A stretch of 64,000 bases of DNA from Protopterus annectens (taxonomy: Eukaryota; Chordata; Ceratodontiformes; Protopteridae): assembly GCF_019279795.1 (NCBI RefSeq), contig NC_056740.1, positions 224,570,274-224,634,273 on the forward strand, in the 5' to 3' direction. The notes below the pieces were generated by a model. It searched no databases. It was not told the origin of the DNA and saw nothing but the letters and a program-made list of their open reading frames with translations. Positions 37,641-48,594 of the stretch are shown piece by piece; within the stretch, counting starts at the first letter, position 1; each line of letters begins with the position of its first letter. Made by a program: the position numbers and the translations under genes.

Positions 37641-38821
37641 TTTGTTCTTGTTGTACAACAGTAACAACGTTTTTGTCCAACTCAAAGTTCTTAACCAGTT
37701 TACAGTATGTCAAATGAATCCAAGAAGCTCGCTCTGCGATCTTGACTGCAGTGGGTGCCAACAGTAGTACCTGGTATGGACCTTCCCACTTCGGAAAACT
37801 CCAATTCTTCTGTTTCACAATCTTCACCCAGACCCAGGTGCTTGGGGCTACTGGTGCTTCCGATTTTGGTGGTTCTTTACCTGAAACAGAATTTAACTGC
37901 AAAAGTTTGTTATTTAAAAATCACCTCATATACCCTGCAAGTGAACTGTCAGCCTCCTGCTCTGCAAACATGAGAAGTTTCCACTGAGGTGTATAATATG
38001 CCCTCCCAAACAAAGTTTCAAAAGGAGTTAATCCCTTTGCATTTGGAACAGTTCTCATGCTCAACAGTGCTAAAGGCAAACAGTGCACCCAGTTTTTCTG
38101 TGTCTCAGTTATCAGCTTCCTAAGCTTGTTCTTCAACACCCCATTATGCCTCTCTACTAACCCTGCAGATTCGGGGTGGTAAGCACAGTGATTCTTTAAT
38201 GATATCCCAAAATAGCGACTAAGCTGCTGAACTGTTTGGTTCACAAAATGCGTACCGTTATCACTATAAATCTTTTCCGGTATACCAAATCTGGGTATAA
38301 TTTCTTTAACAAGGACCTTTGCAACAGTAGCTGCATCTGGATTTTTAGTCGGAAAAGCTTCTACCCATTTGGAAAACATATCTATAATGTCAAGGCAATA
38401 CATTTTATTCTCGCATTTATTCAATTCTATGAAATCCATACAAATAGTATGGAAAGGATACGGTGGTGTAGGGAAACTCCCTTGCTTAGGTTTTAATGCC
38501 CCTTATGCATGATGCTTGTTACAAACATGGCATACTGCACAGAAATTTTTTGTATAATTTGTAAATCCATAGGTTGTAAACACTCGATTCACTAACTGTA
38601 CCATCCCCCTGTTGAGACATGGCTCTGCCCATGGCTCAACAATGCTGCATATCTGAATAAATTAGATGGCAAAATTGGTTTCTTCTCCTTGGAGATGTAC
38701 AGTCCCTTCTCAAGGATTGCCCCTCGTTTTATCCACTTCTGTTTTTCTGCATTTGTAGTAAGTGTCTGCATTGTTTTTAACATTTCTAAATCTAAATTCT
38801 CTGAGGGTTGTAATTCCTCAC
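37618..38821 (-). pseudogene. pol: Broken pol: integrase
   Basis: Integrase inserts viral DNA. An HHCC zinc domain is visible as HGQSH then CAVCHVC (38530-38640). The catalytic core (37921-38439) has MDFIEL, SDNGTHF and ESAGLVERHN for the D,D,E triad. The C-terminal domain (37618-37902) has WEGPYQVLL (GPY/F module), and its end overlaps the start of env, as is usual in gammaretroviruses. Breaks: a frame change at 38822, a frameshift at a G5 run near 38608, TAA near 38505, and TGA at 37921. Confidence 0.88.
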
Positions 38822-39485
38822 TCAAAGAAAAGTTTCTGTGGCTGAAGCTGCCTGCTTCGCAGCTGTATCAGCCTGTGCATTACCTTTTGAAATCTTATCC
38901 TGTTGCTTCGTATGAGCAATGCATTTACAAATAGCTACTTTTTTGGGTAACTGGATAGAATCTAATAGATCTAAAATAAATTGTGCATGATTAATTGGTT
39001 TACCAGTAGATGTTATCATCCCTCTATTTTTCCACTGCTGCGCAAAAACATGTACAGTAGAAAAAGCATACTGACTGTCAGTATAAATGTTCACTTTCTT
39101 ACCTTTGGCTAAGGTACATGCCTTTGTCAAGGCAGTCAACTCTGCCACTTGTGCAGATAAGTTGTGTGGTAAAGATTTTGCTTCCAAAGTTTCAGTATCA
39201 GAAACAACTGCATATCCTACTCTTACTAGATTCTGTCCTGCAGGACCCCTCCTGCACAAGCCGTCCACATAGTATGTCACCTCGGCATCATCCAAGGGAA
39301 CATCCGTAAGGTCTTGTCTAGGTAATGTCTTTTGCTCAATTTCCTGCAGGCAGCAGTGCGGTTTGCCATCTGCAGGGGTTGGGAGCAAGGTTGACGGATT
39401 CAAAGTTGTGCATCGTTCAATTGTCATATGAGGTTGGCTCAACAGTATAGTCATACAGGAGAGATTCTAGCAGGAGAAAGATATG
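38822..39485 (-). pseudogene. pol: Broken pol: RNase H
   Basis: RNase H degrades RNA in hybrids. The open part 38822-39454 has YYVDGLCRRG (first Asp), ELTALTKA (Glu), YTDSQYAFS (Asp) and GNAQADTAA (final Asp), so all four catalytic acids are visible. The connection to RT passes through two frameshifts, near 39530 and 39455. Confidence 0.88.
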
Positions 39486-40787
39486 CTACTTTTTCTTGCA
39501 GCAAAATAATTGCAACTGCATGAGGCACTTCAATGTGAGAGGGTGGAATAACACTACTGAGGCCGAAGCCTGCACTGCCATTGCAGCTGCAACTACTGCT
39601 TGTACACAGTGGGGCAGGGACCGCACCACTGGGTCTAACTGTGATGGGTAGTAAGCTATGGGGCGCTGTTTGTCCCCATGCTGCTGTGTCAGTACTGATG
39701 TCATATAACCCTGCTTACAGTCTACAGTTTGAATAAATTGCTTATGATAGTTTGGTAATCCCAAAACTAAGGATGATGCTATCAATTGCTTCAGCTTGCA
39801 GAAAGCTGCTTCTGCTTCAGGTGTCCATTGTAATAAATCCTGTGCTGCCATTGACTTTTTAAATATTAAATTGGCCAGTGGAGCAGATTCCAAAGCATAA
39901 TTTGGTATCCAGCTCCGACAAAAATCAGTGGTTCCCAGGAAGGACATCATTTCCTTCTTGGTAGTTGGTCTAGGTGCCTGTAATATTGCTGTTTTTCTAT
40001 CTTCGTCTAATATTCTACCTTCCTTGGATATTACATATCCTAAGTACTTAACTTGTTTTCTCCAAAGTTGTAGCTTGTCCTTGTTTACTTTGTGACCTTG
40101 AGTAGCTAAAAACTGCAATAAAGCTACCGTGTCCTCTTTGCATTCTTGCTGGGTGGGGGCTGCCAGCAGAATGTCATCTACATAAAGTAAAATCTGACTA
40201 CCTCTCAGTGGGATGAATCCCGCCAGGTTACTTGCCATTTCTTGTGCAAATATTGTTGGATTTTCACAATATCCCTGTGGTAATCTTGTGTATGTATACC
40301 GCTTTCCCTGAAATGTAAATGCAAACCAATATTGGCTGTCAGGGTGTATCGGTATAGAGAAAAATGCATTACTTATATCTACCACAGAAAAATATTTTTG
40401 CTCTGGCTTTAAATCATTCAGTAAGGTGTGTGGATCTGGCACCGTTGGTGCCCTGGGTATAACTGCATCATTTACAGCTTGTAAATCTTGGACCATACGC
40501 CATTCCCCGTTTGCTTTCCTGACAGGAAATAAGGGTGTATTACATGGTGAATCAGGAGATTCTATTAAGACTCCTTCCTTAAGTAAGGCTGCTATTATAG
40601 GTTTGATTCCTATCTCTGCATCCTTTCTCAAGGGATACTGTCTTTTCTGGGGTCTAAATGCTGACTTTGGCGTAATAGTAACTGGTTCTGCTGTTCGTAT
40701 AAGTCCTACATGTGATTTCCCTGTTGACCAGAGAATGTCTGGTATGTTTCGCAAGGCTTTTTCCTCTTCTTCTAATAAGAGTAATAC
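39486..40787 (-). pseudogene. pol: Broken pol: reverse transcriptase
   Basis: RT copies viral RNA to DNA. The frame is open from the TGA at 40788 to 39486. Motifs: CNTPLFPVRK, MVQDLQAVN, TVPDPHTLLN, FSVVDISNAFFSIP (first catalytic Asp), RLPQGYCENPTIF, LLYVDDILLA (YVDD), GHKVNKDKLQ and KYLGY. These match the gamma-like RT order, followed by the connection domain. Upstream it continues the protease frame, broken by one TGA at 40788-40790; it ends in a frameshift before RNase H. Confidence 0.92.
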
Positions 40788-41807
40788 TCAGCTATTCTCA
40801 CTAGCCTGTGAGTGCACAGCTGGGTGTGTCTGTGTAATCCAATTCAGTTTCTGTTTCTGTACTCCTTGTTCGGAGAGCTCTAATTCTGTCTGCTTTTCCC
40901 ATCTTGTGACTTTTTCACCTAAGTCTGCCCATTTCAAATTTTTATTCTTAGTTAAACTAACATGTGGCAATCGATTGGATTTGTAAAGTGCCAAAAATTC
41001 CTGGGGCAATGAACAGCTTACTACACTGTTTCCTTCTGCATCCCAGTACAAATTTCGCAACACTAGCCTGTTTGCATGGTTCTGAAACAATTCCTGTTCA
41101 TAATCTTTATCAGGTCCTGGTCTATTACAGTAATATAGAGTACAATGCAACAAATGCTGTTTGTCAATGTCAAGCGAGGGGGACTTACTGATGGCTATGT
41201 TCATCCGTTCCTCGGTTACTGCCCTTGGACCAGTCGTAACTAAGTCCTGGCTGTACCAATAATATGTCTCACCCTCCGGTCGCACTACAAAAGTATCCAT
41301 TTGTCGCTGTGCTTCCATATCCTGCATGGTTGGAACTACGGCTATGCCAAATATCTGCATTAAGTCTCTACCCAAAAGGTTTACTGGGCATTTTGCAGAA
41401 ACCACAATTTTATTTCTCTGGGTCATCCCTGAAACGGGGTCTGTTATTGCTATGTCATGGGAGAGTGACTCCCGATACAGCTGTCCATTAGCTGCCTTCA
41501 CTAGTATATAATTTGGTGATTCTGAATCTTCCGGTAACTTGGAAGGATGTATCAGGGGCTGTGAAGCCCCTGAATCATACAGAAATTTGACTTCCCTCCA
41601 CTCTACCAGAAGCGTCACTTCCGGTTTTGTGTCTGCTAAGTAAAGCTCTAAGCTCAATAGAGCTAAGTCCAAAATTTCATCTTCTTCGATGTCTGCAAAT
41701 TCATGTACATCCTCTACCCCTTCTGTCACATCCTTTACTCTTGCTATCACCTTTGCACTTGTCTTGTCCTGCTTATTTTCATTCAGTGATTCCTGACTAT
41801 CATATAG
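40788..41807 (-). CDS. pro: Retroviral protease, readthrough product of gag
   Basis: Aspartic protease that cleaves Gag-Pol. Open from the gag stop in the same frame, so it would be made as a Gag-Pro-Pol fusion by readthrough. The active site is FLYDSGASQPL (Asp codon 41574-41576), and VNLLGRDLMQIFG is the conserved C-terminal GRD-type motif. A long C-terminal extension (to 40791) precedes RT; a single TGA at 40788 ends the frame and is probably a later mutation. No independent ATG is needed. Confidence 0.85.
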   Translation of the reverse strand, partial: LYDSQESLNENKQDKTSAKVIARVKDVTEGVEDVHEFADIEEDEILDLALLSLELYLADTKPEVTLLVEWREVKFLYDSGASQPLIHPSKLPEDSESPNYILVKAANGQLYRESLSHDIAITDPVSGMTQRNKIVVSAKCPVNLLGRDLMQIFGIAVVPTMQDMEAQRQMDTFVVRPEGETYYWYSQDLVTTGPRAVTEERMNIAISKSPSLDIDKQHLLHCTLYYCNRPGPDKDYEQELFQNHANRLVLRNLYWDAEGNSVVSCSLPQEFLALYKSNRLPHVSLTKNKNLKWADLGEKVTRWEKQTELELSEQGVQKQKLNWITQTHPAVHSQASENS

Positions 41808-41810
41808 TCA
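41794..41810 (-). promoter_or_regulatory. gag/pol stop codon in TGA-CTA hairpin
   Basis: The gag TGA (41808-41810) is followed by CTA, and together they begin a perfect palindrome TGACTAT-ATG-ATAGTCA with a 3-nt loop. gag and pro-pol are in one frame. TGA-CTA is a known efficient readthrough context in animal genes, so I infer suppression as in murine leukaemia virus, which uses UAG. Confidence 0.65.
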
Positions 41811-43229
41811 TTCCTCATCTTCCTTATTCTCTGTAGCCACCTTCTTATTTAGCCTGCAAACCCTTGCTAAATGTCCTTTTTTCCCGCACTTAAAACATTC
41901 ACCTTTTTTCTTTCTTTCTTCAAAATCTTCTGATCGCTTGTCAGATTGTTTATTTCCCTGGGTATTTTTCTTACACTTTCTCCCAGTTTGTACTACAAAT
42001 ACTTCTGACCCATCTTCTGCCAAAAATACTTGAGTTTTCTTTTTCTTTTTACTATTAAAATGCCTCTCTGCATGTCTAGCATATTCAAGTAATGGCTGTA
42101 ACCTACTTGTACGATGATCTACCATGTGCTTTGTAATAAAGCTGCTAGTGGGAGTTATACTACCCTTCAAGAATGCATTCTTTAACTGTTGTTCATATGA
42201 GGAATCTTGCATCTGGTTTTCTGGTATCTGCATTCCGCAGTGATTATTAAAACATTCTAACAGTGTAGCATAATGTCTATCAACTGTTTCACCTTCCTGT
42301 TGAATGCATTGATTAATGCAAGTCCAGTCAGCCCTAGGCTTCCACTTCTCAGAGATTCGGTCTGTCATACATTTTACTCTGCCATCCAGTTCTGCATAAG
42401 TATGTGGGAGTGGTCTAGGTTGTGCGTCACGAGGATTCCAGTCGCCACTGATCATGTGCCAATCTGGACCCACAATTTGTCTAACTACTTTTTCTACTTC
42501 TTCCCCATTCAAATGGTAACTTAATCTCATACCCTGTAAGTCTTCTAAAAATTTTTGGAAATTTACTTTTGGGTGGGGAATTCCCTCTGTGGCTTTCCGG
42601 ATATCTTCCGGTGTCCACGGTCTATAAACTAAAAGAGTCGTATCCTGTCCTGCCTGTCCTGCCTGAGGATTTGGTACTTCTATGAGTGGACATATCTCTT
42701 CTTCACTCATAGCCTGTGATTTTCTATTTATTTCACTTAATTCAATCTCCCTCCTCAAGTCGCGTGTTCGAGACCTTGTCTCGATAGGATCCCTGACAAA
42801 CGGTTGTGATTTTGCAGGAACAGCTGGGTATAGCGGAGGTGGATCAATCTGTCCACTCGCTTCATATTCTGGTATCGGAAGCGGAGGGGGCAAAGGAGGG
42901 GCCGTTGCTATTACCAAGTTATTGTCTTCTTTGTCTAAGAACATTGTCTTTGAATTCTTTATTCTTTGTTCCCTGCGATTTGCTTCCTCAAGCCAGCTAT
43001 GCACCTGAGGGACTCCTAATTGTCTTTGGTTTTTTAGTTGACCTTTTGCGCCTATTTTTAATTGCTTAACAAGTTTCATAAGTGCAGGTTTATCTAAATT
43101 ACCATCGAATTTATACTTTTCAACCCATTTTGTGTAATACTTAACATTGTGGGCACACTGTAATTGCATATATTTCGCGTCTTCAGTTAGGGGCGGGTCT
43201 CGGGAACTTTTCGTGCACTGATTTCCCAT
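41808..43229 (-). CDS. gag: Retroviral Gag, intact
   Basis: Structural polyprotein of 473 codons, uninterrupted. I place the start at the ATG at 43227-43229 because it gives MGNQCTKSS, a myristoylation signal, rather than at upstream non-signal codons. N-terminal matrix; a proline-rich segment with a PPLY late domain (about residues 131-134); capsid with PWTPEDIRKATEGIPHPKV and a major-homology-like QQEGETVDRHYATLLECF; then a basic region with a Lys run and one CCHC knuckle CFKCGKKGHLARVC (about residues 445-458). It stops at TGA and continues in frame into protease. No break is seen in gag, in contrast to pol and env. Confidence 0.93.
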   Translation of the reverse strand: MGNQCTKSSRDPPLTEDAKYMQLQCAHNVKYYTKWVEKYKFDGNLDKPALMKLVKQLKIGAKGQLKNQRQLGVPQVHSWLEEANRREQRIKNSKTMFLDKEDNNLVIATAPPLPPPLPIPEYEASGQIDPPPLYPAVPAKSQPFVRDPIETRSRTRDLRREIELSEINRKSQAMSEEEICPLIEVPNPQAGQAGQDTTLLVYRPWTPEDIRKATEGIPHPKVNFQKFLEDLQGMRLSYHLNGEEVEKVVRQIVGPDWHMISGDWNPRDAQPRPLPHTYAELDGRVKCMTDRISEKWKPRADWTCINQCIQQEGETVDRHYATLLECFNNHCGMQIPENQMQDSSYEQQLKNAFLKGSITPTSSFITKHMVDHRTSRLQPLLEYARHAERHFNSKKKKKTQVFLAEDGSEVFVVQTGRKCKKNTQGNKQSDKRSEDFEERKKKGECFKCGKKGHLARVCRLNKKVATENKEDEE

Positions 43230-43661
43230 TGCTGTCTTAGCTAATCTGTAAATTGTTACGTAACCCTTTCTATCATGTGGCACCACAGTTCTATACCTTT
43301 TCACAGTTTATCTAGAATAACTGCCTACCTATTCTGTTTCCCTGATCTATGACAAAAACAGTAACCCCTTTTTCTGTCCCTGATCTGCACATGCAAATCT
43401 TCCTGACAAAAAACAGTTCTGTAATTAGTCCCTGATCTTAAAACAGAAATAAGGTAGTTCCTCCTTACCTGACCCTCTGTGAGTTGATCCATCGGATCGT
43501 TGACTCGTCCTCCAATCCCAGATCGGAAACAGTGGCTGGCCTCTTTCGAACGTCAATTCAGTCGGAGGTCTTTCAAAACAGAAGAGCCAATTTGGCCTCT
43601 TCTCTGTATGGATGCATGCCACCGGGCCCAATTCTGACCTAGGCCTAGAGCGAGAGGTACT
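43230..43661 (-). other. Proviral leader
   Basis: About 430 bp between the primer site and gag ATG, expected to hold packaging signals. An open frame at 43425-43688 crosses the primer site and is probably chance. Confidence 0.6.
43463..43471 (-). promoter_or_regulatory. Putative env splice donor
   Basis: CAG/GTAAGG, a near-consensus donor in the leader, suitable for spliced env mRNA. The acceptor was not identified. Confidence 0.5.
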
Positions 43662-43679
43662 TTCCGGTCCGAAGGACCA
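43662..43679 (-). other. Primer binding site, tRNA-Tyr type
   Basis: TGGTCCTTCGGACCGGAA begins 3 nt after the LTR. It is complementary to the tRNA-Tyr(GTA) 3' end at 16 of 18 positions by my recollection of that tRNA; the two mismatches are adjacent. Confidence 0.75.
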
Positions 43680-43682
43680 AAC

Positions 43683-44441
43683 TGTCAAAGGAATAATATA
43701 CTTTAAAAATGATCAAAACATGGTAGGTTCAGGTTAAGGCACTTTAATCTTGCAGAAAGGAGACCAAAACGTGCTAATACAGAGTTTGTCTAACTAGAAA
43801 CAGGAAATACTTTCATTTTTATACATTCTTAAACTGGTTATGTTCTACCATGCTGACATTACAGATTACCACCTTTTTCATCATCATCTGCTGACCATGT
43901 TTCCTATGAATTTCTGCTGATTTATCAATTTTTATGTGAAACTTCCTGAGGAAAACAACATGGCCTTGATTACTCCCAGTTAGATACATGCTATGTTACC
44001 ATTCAAGATACTATGGCTAATTCAAGCACAATGCTAGCAGTTCATTTCTCTAATAATCCTTGGTCTACTTTATCTCTAAGTTACTACAGCTGCACAGGTT
44101 CCCATCTTTCGAACAGAGCTGTTTGTCTAAAATCATTACATTTACAGAATAAAGCATTGTTCATTCATTCGTTCCTGACCTAGCAGACAAACACCTGCTT
44201 CTCAAGTACATTTCCAAAAGGCATAAACATGAATATTGCTGTGCTAGCAATTACTAGGTCAGAGGGCAACTTGCAAGTTTCAGAAAGCATACTGTAGTTT
44301 TCAAAAAGCACCTTTTTCAGTCTCATATGAAACTCAATTTGTATAAAATACAGTGTATGAAAAATAGAATGAAAAGCGTATTAAAATACTTGGTTATTAA
44401 TTGGCATTAAGCATACACACATTAATACATATTTTCTAACA
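43683..44441 (-). repeat. 5' LTR of the provirus
   Basis: 759 bp with the same TG...CA ends. A TATAAAA box lies at 43817-43823 and ATTAAA at 43743-43748. It drives proviral transcription toward lower coordinates. It differs from the 3' LTR by about 13 substitutions and one T indel by eye (about 1.7%). Confidence 0.93.
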
Positions 44442-44659
44442 CTAGGCTTGTATAGGCCCTTGGGCCGATAGCCTAGTACCAACCTATGAACATGGCTTGC
44501 AGTTTCTTGATTTTCAGCCATTAGTGTATCTCTACAACACTATTTTCATTTCTTCTTTTCAGACTAATTTACCATGTTCTTTTCAAATGGGTACATATTA
44601 AAAAAGTGTGCCCTGTGTCATAATTTTCAAGTTATATAGACTTGTGGTAATTATGTGTA

Positions 44660-44775
44660 AGTAAAGTTTCATCTCTTATTGTATGAGCAATATCCTGGAT
44701 CATGGCTGAAAAGAGTCATTGTACCAGCTGACCTAACTAGTTATAAAATAAAAATAAACCAATAAACAAAACTAA
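44660..44775 (+). mobile_element. L2-like 3' tail
   Basis: TATCCTGGATCATGGCTGAAAAGAG followed by AGTTATAAAATAAAAATAAACC resembles the L2 tails at 12.15 and 7.35 kb. Strongly diverged. Confidence 0.45.
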
Positions 44776-44779
44776 TTCC

Positions 44780-45164
44780 TGTCTAGAGTACTGTAGACAA
44801 TTATACTATAACTGAGTTTCTATTTCCCTGCAATGCTTTCTTAAAATGTGAGGCATTTTGATCACTATGGTGGTGTGCTAGGATGTGCAAAAACAAAGAT
44901 TGATTATATTATTCCTAAGGATATTTAAGAAACCCTACAGGTAACAGCCTTCAGCCAGTAAACCTAAAGTAAGATATGTTATACACATAACTCATCAGAC
45001 CTTATTGTACCTACATAATACATTGATGTGTTTCTGCTTTAATACAAAAGTACAAAGCAATATGCTTACAGACAGGAATTATTCTCCTGATCTTATGGAG
45101 ATTAATTCAAGCTATCTGAATGATTGCAATCGTCATAGCAAACAATGAAACAGACAGGAGGGGA
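44780..45164. other. No recognised feature
   Basis: No supported gene or repeat. Confidence 0.4.
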
Positions 45165-45172
45165 ACGCGCGC

Positions 45173-45236
<64 letters not shown>
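45165..45236. repeat. (CG)5(TG)n microsatellite
   Basis: A CGCGCGCGCG start, then TG to 45236. Confidence 0.97.
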
Positions 45237-45239
<3 letters not shown>

Positions 45240-45573
45240 GGTTTGTTTAGGGGAGTAGAGAAGAAAGAATAGATGTTACCTGAAAATGACCCAGAAGAAA
45301 GTGAAATGTGTTTGTATTCATATGCTTCAAAAATTTACTTGAGTAGTTTACACATAAATTACCAGTATTCGTGCTTCATTATTTGTCTTTGTTTATGATA
45401 TAGTAATGGCTATTTCATTTTTTACAACATGCTTTTTTATTTGGTTTATATGACTACAGTAAAGTGAATTCATTATAAACTTTAAACTGTCAGACATTCT
45501 ATAAGAGGGCAGAGCACAGCTGTCATCATATACACAGGTGTAGAGGACCACAGTGACAAGCATCAACATTTGT

Positions 45574-45576
<3 letters not shown>
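45237..45576. other. No recognised feature
   Basis: Sequence between two TG arrays; nothing recognised. Confidence 0.4.

Positions 45577-45646
<70 letters not shown>
45577..45646. repeat. (TG)n microsatellite
   Basis: Uninterrupted TG run of about 70 bp. Confidence 0.97.
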
Positions 45647-45649
<3 letters not shown>

Positions 45650-45788
45650 GGTGGGGGCTGGAGCTACAGAGTCATGCTGTTTGGGATGCTGTAAGTCATG
45701 GGCAGACAAGCGCAAAGGGATGAAGAGACTGGGCAGGGAAGGGATGGTGTCTCCAGTGTGGTGTGACTGAGAAATGGTGGGTGCTTCT

Positions 45789-45897
<109 letters not shown>

Positions 45898-46100
45898 GTG
45901 TGAGTGAATCTGCAGAGATGATACAGTACCATACTGGCCTCTGATAGACAGATCTGGGGTACCTAAAGGAGATGCAATCACTGACTGCATACATCCCTGT
46001 TCATGGAGATAGCCTTACCTGGGCAGGTTGCAAGTTTGATCCACAGTATACATAGACAAATGAGTGCCTCATGAGCCCAAATAGTGGTATATGCTACTGG

Positions 46101-46842
46101 TTATCCTGTAATAAATGCCCAGTCTGTATCTGCATCCATGGCATCTAAGAGTATCAACACTGAAGCATGGTGCTGTGGAGGTAATGGTGCTGTGCCTGCT
46201 AGACCATGCCCTCTCCATCCCACAGTGGGCTTTCCCACCAAGTTTGGAGGTGGACTCTCCACAGGAAGTACATTGGTCATGATGGTGGCCACACAGGGAC
46301 ATCTGCAGCATATTGACTCCTTACAGCACCACCTCATAATGTTGCACATATGTCCCCGGAGCTCCTGCAGGTCATCATATAGACTATGGACTCTCCCTAC
46401 CAACTCAGCAATAGGTGCATTAGTCTCTGCCTGTCTCTGAATAATGGCCCTGCCCAATCACTGAGTAGTAGATACAGAGACACTCAGGTTAGGAAGGATG
46501 GTACTGATGGCATGACATGGCATGGCTGGCCACAAGTATGCTAACCTCTGATGTCTCCCTCTTACTCAGTTGAGCCACTGGAGAAGAGACCTCTCCTTTT
46601 GCGGATTTGTTGGCTACATTATGTCCTACTGTAGCATTCTAGGTATGAGGAGAGGGTTGCACAAGCACAGGAGTTGCGTCTTTAGAAGAGCGAGGGGATA
46701 TGGGTGTCACAAGTCTTTCACTTCCACACTTCCACCATGACCCCTGACTGTGTTGGGATTTGGCTGTTGTCATCCTAAATTCCAGACAATTCCCCAGAAT
46801 CAGGCCTGTACATATCCATGACTGAGGAATCTGACAACACAA
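46101..46842 (-). other. Possible transposon-derived coding remnant
   Basis: The minus frame 46101-46457 (118 codons) has protein-like sequence, including AIIQRQAETNAPIAELVGRV and SLYDDLQELRGHM, which look like an amphipathic helix or coiled coil, then a Pro-rich part. The frame 46639-46842 could belong to the same protein. Helical tails of this kind occur in MYB/SANT-like proteins of Harbinger transposons, but I see no MYB domain or transposase. Function unknown. Confidence 0.3.
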
Positions 46843-48594
46843 TACCCTGTGAAAACATTTTCCAGTCTAAATGAATCTTTCACTAACACTCCATGATTTA
46901 GTGAATGTAATACTACTTAACAGAGTGCTATGGAAAACACATGGTTAACACGTCTTGAGCACACTGATGTTATGACTTGTAGGGCCCTGAGTCAGATGAT
47001 TAGTATGAGCAATACCACATGTTAAAACATAGCAACTTAGGGAATCACCCACTGATATTCAAGGCTCTTCATGCAGTCCGGCACCCATGTTTGGAATGCC
47101 ACGATGGATAGCCGAACTGTCTGGACCATCAGACAGAGATGTTAGGAACTCATCCATGTCTGTTAATGATGATTCTTTTGACAGACTGTATGCATATGCA
47201 ATCATGTCAGCAACCTTTCTATGGGCCTACTCATATGTCATATTTTAGCCCCTGACAGCACTGATCTCCAGTAAAAGGTTCCACTATCAATGCTCATGGA
47301 AGGCCTGGTCAGATTTCTCATCCCAGAGCATCCACTGACCACGCTCATGGAGGACCTGCAATAGTATGTCATTATCTACCTGTGCAAATTTTCATTTAAA
47401 GTGACAATCACTTTCAGGCACGACAAGCTGTAATATTAAAGAAATATATGTGTAGGATTGTCACGTCATACATATAATGCCCAGTGTTGACATGAGATTT
47501 TTTTTACATGTCATCCATGATGCAGAATAAGCTACATGTCCAACTGCCATCCATATTGTGGCATTACATATGCTATGTTTTTGGAAACTGCTTTGACATG
47601 TGGCAAGGGCCCACATTGCCCTGATTAGTAAACTATACAGAAAAGCAGGTGCATCTGGGACGGCTCATGTGTGTCTATGAGATGCAATGGTAGATGTACA
47701 GCCACTAACTAAACCATCAATGGAGACAAGCTTGGTGAAATCCATCATTCTATTCTATGAACTGTGGAAGAGCTACAAAATCAGTAGTTGATTTACCTGC
47801 CATAGTTTGACAATCTCCCTGACAATGAGATACACAGTTAATGTCAGCTGCAGTATGTCTACACTCACAATGTACCCAAGTGGTATACAATCCCTAAAAG
47901 TAGTGTGCGTGCAAGTCAAAAGTAGGTGGAGGCCTATACCAGGGCATCACTCAGGATATATATGGAATCCACTACAGCTATCCACATATGTACTCCTAGG
48001 TGAGTATATACGGAGGGCCCCCCAACACAATAATCTCAAGCCATACATATAGCACCCTGGTAAACATGTAGGAAGAGATTTGTCTGCATATGCTACAGAG
48101 ACCTTAGTAAAAACCTTCTGTAAAGTGATCCCTAAAGCAGGCAAGACTGGTGAGATTGCTGCAAAATCCAGTGGAGCACCAACAAACCAGCATACTTACT
48201 CAGTGATACCATAAGTTCCCCACCTTCCAGCCACAAAGACCCAAACCCACTGTTCCCCACATCTGGAGTTCATAAGCTAACGTGATTGTAAAAGGTACAT
48301 GGGCACACCAGTTATGCCATCGCACCATGAGGTATGTGAAGTACAAGATCCGCTGCATACATGCTCTCTCATTGCCAACCCCTTCCTCTGTCCCTACAGA
48401 GTACAATGTACCTCAAATGTGTCACTACCCTCTCATCAGACAAACATGTAGTACTCAAAGGGCTCACACAGAGTCCTGCCCACTTGACAGATGTAACCCA
48501 CCCTTACAGGACACCATAGTATTTAGTGCAGCACATTAATGGGATAGTATCTCAAACACAGTATCTCCCTAGACTTGTATATTAACAGGGCAGA

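Larger units (their letters stand above)
35316..44441 (-). mobile_element. Endogenous retrovirus, gamma-like, full-length provirus
   Basis: A 9,126-bp provirus: two LTRs, primer site, gag, pro-pol, env and polypurine tract in the standard order on the minus strand. A 5-bp target duplication CTAGG flanks it (35311-35315, 44442-44446). Gag has one CCHC knuckle; gag and pol share a frame across a stop; and env TM has the LQNR...CX6CC arrangement. This combination is gamma-like (class I), but the tRNA-Tyr primer site and sequence distance leave the exact clade open. LTRs differ by about 13 substitutions and one indel by eye, so integration is fairly recent. Gag is open; pol and env carry about ten breaks. 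Confidence 0.93.
35215..44490 (+). mobile_element. CR1-like 3' end, split by the provirus
   Basis: 35215-35315 (TTCACCCCAGGGATCACGTC, GTCGCCCTGCTAGACAGG) and 44442-44490 (CTAGGCTTGTATAGGCCC, CGATAGCCTAGTACCAACC) are the two halves of one CR1 3' end. Joined across one copy of CTAGG they follow the order seen uninterrupted at 14170-14330. This gives the pre-insertion site of the provirus. Confidence 0.85.

Noticed and set aside
39087-39309. Plus-strand frames opposite RNase H, RT and gag
   Set aside because: Antisense shadows of the minus-strand retroviral genes.
43425-43688. Leader open frame as a viral accessory gene
   Set aside because: It runs through the primer site into the LTR and has no recognisable motif.
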